Assembly: GCA_947653505.1 (NCBI GenBank)
Contig: CANTHI010000226.1
Coordinates: forward strand, 1-6,405
DNA length: 6,405 nucleotides
Source: an uncultured Eubacterium sp.
GTDB lineage: Bacteria; Bacillota_A; Clostridia; Lachnospirales; Lachnospiraceae
Direction of reading: 5' to 3'
The first letter of the stretch is position 1, and each line of letters starts with the position of its first letter. The notes under the pieces are model-generated. The model made no database searches, was not told where the DNA came from, and was given only the letters and a program-made list of their open reading frames with translations. The position numbers were made by a program, and so were the translations under genes. Below, piece by piece: positions 6,319 to 6,405 of this stretch.

Positions 6319-6405
6319 ATGGTGGGGAAATGCAAAAACTTCAGGATTTATGGAAATGCAACAATTTACATAATAATGTTACATATTGGCTGCGCGGACG
6401 CTGGG
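6319..6405 (+). CDS. Possible small ORF cut by the right edge, related to the left-edge sequence
   Basis: I do not recognise this. A plus-strand frame opens at ATG 6319-6321 and stays open to the edge (29 codons), ending IIMLHIGCADAG. That tail matches the left-edge IKVLRIGYEDAG in the equivalent frame. A second frame is also open: ATG 6330-6332, preceded by GGTGGGG, gives 25 codons starting MQKLQDLWKC and ending YWLRGRW. Its left-edge counterpart is interrupted by TGA. I cannot tell which frame, if either, is translated. The ORF is divergent from pheA, and its start region shares the AT-rich gap with the pheA promoter. Confidence 0.2.
   Translation, partial: MVGKCKNFRIYGNATIYIIMLHIGCADAG
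6368..6404 (+). repeat. Right copy of an inverted pair of edge repeats
   Basis: Plus-strand partner of minus-strand 111-147, with 29 of 37 identical positions and no gaps. Differences are mostly transitions, plus a four-base patch (GCGC here, ATGA in the left copy). It is cut off by the window edge, so its full length is unknown. The two copies read outward and lie about 6.2 kb apart, outside all four genes. Confidence 0.5.

Overview
The window reads as a chromosomal segment of an anaerobic Firmicute, most likely a member of the Lachnospiraceae or a close clostridial relative. The basis is protein style, AGGAG-type ribosome binding sites and moderate GC in genes with AT-rich gaps. No rRNA or other marker gene is present, so this placement is inference. 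Four complete genes lie on the minus strand and fill almost everything between about 177 and 6169. No tRNA, rRNA, CRISPR array, transposase or phage gene was seen.

Right to left, which is the direction of transcription, the order is as follows. A sigma-70-like promoter lies at 6200-6227. It is followed by pheA (5015-6169), a bifunctional chorismate mutase/prephenate dehydratase with a C-terminal ACT domain. After 26 nt comes a Ppx/GppA-family protein with a C-terminal HD domain (3447-4988). After a further 18 nt comes polyphosphate kinase ppk1 (1149-3428). The tight spacing and strong ribosome binding sites suggest one pheA-ppx-ppk transcript. A 144-nt gap with a strong hairpin (1031-1075) separates ppk from a Cof-type HAD hydrolase (177-1004).

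The ppk/ppx pair is the familiar polyphosphate synthesis and breakdown pairing. The Ppx homologue, however, has lost several residues the family uses for catalysis, so it may be a regulator or an HD-dependent enzyme rather than a classical exopolyphosphatase. PheA is the branch-point enzyme to phenylalanine. Its place at the head of the transcript looks like co-transcription rather than a shared pathway.

Both edges hold something the four genes do not explain. About 37 nt at 111-147 (minus strand) and 6368-6404 (plus strand) match at 29 of 37 positions in inverted orientation. Each match lies in a short open frame pointing outward and cut by the window edge. These look like two diverged copies of a dispersed repeat or small-ORF family bracketing the gene block, and they are the least explained signal here. 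The AT-rich stretch 6228-6318 holds no gene that I can support.
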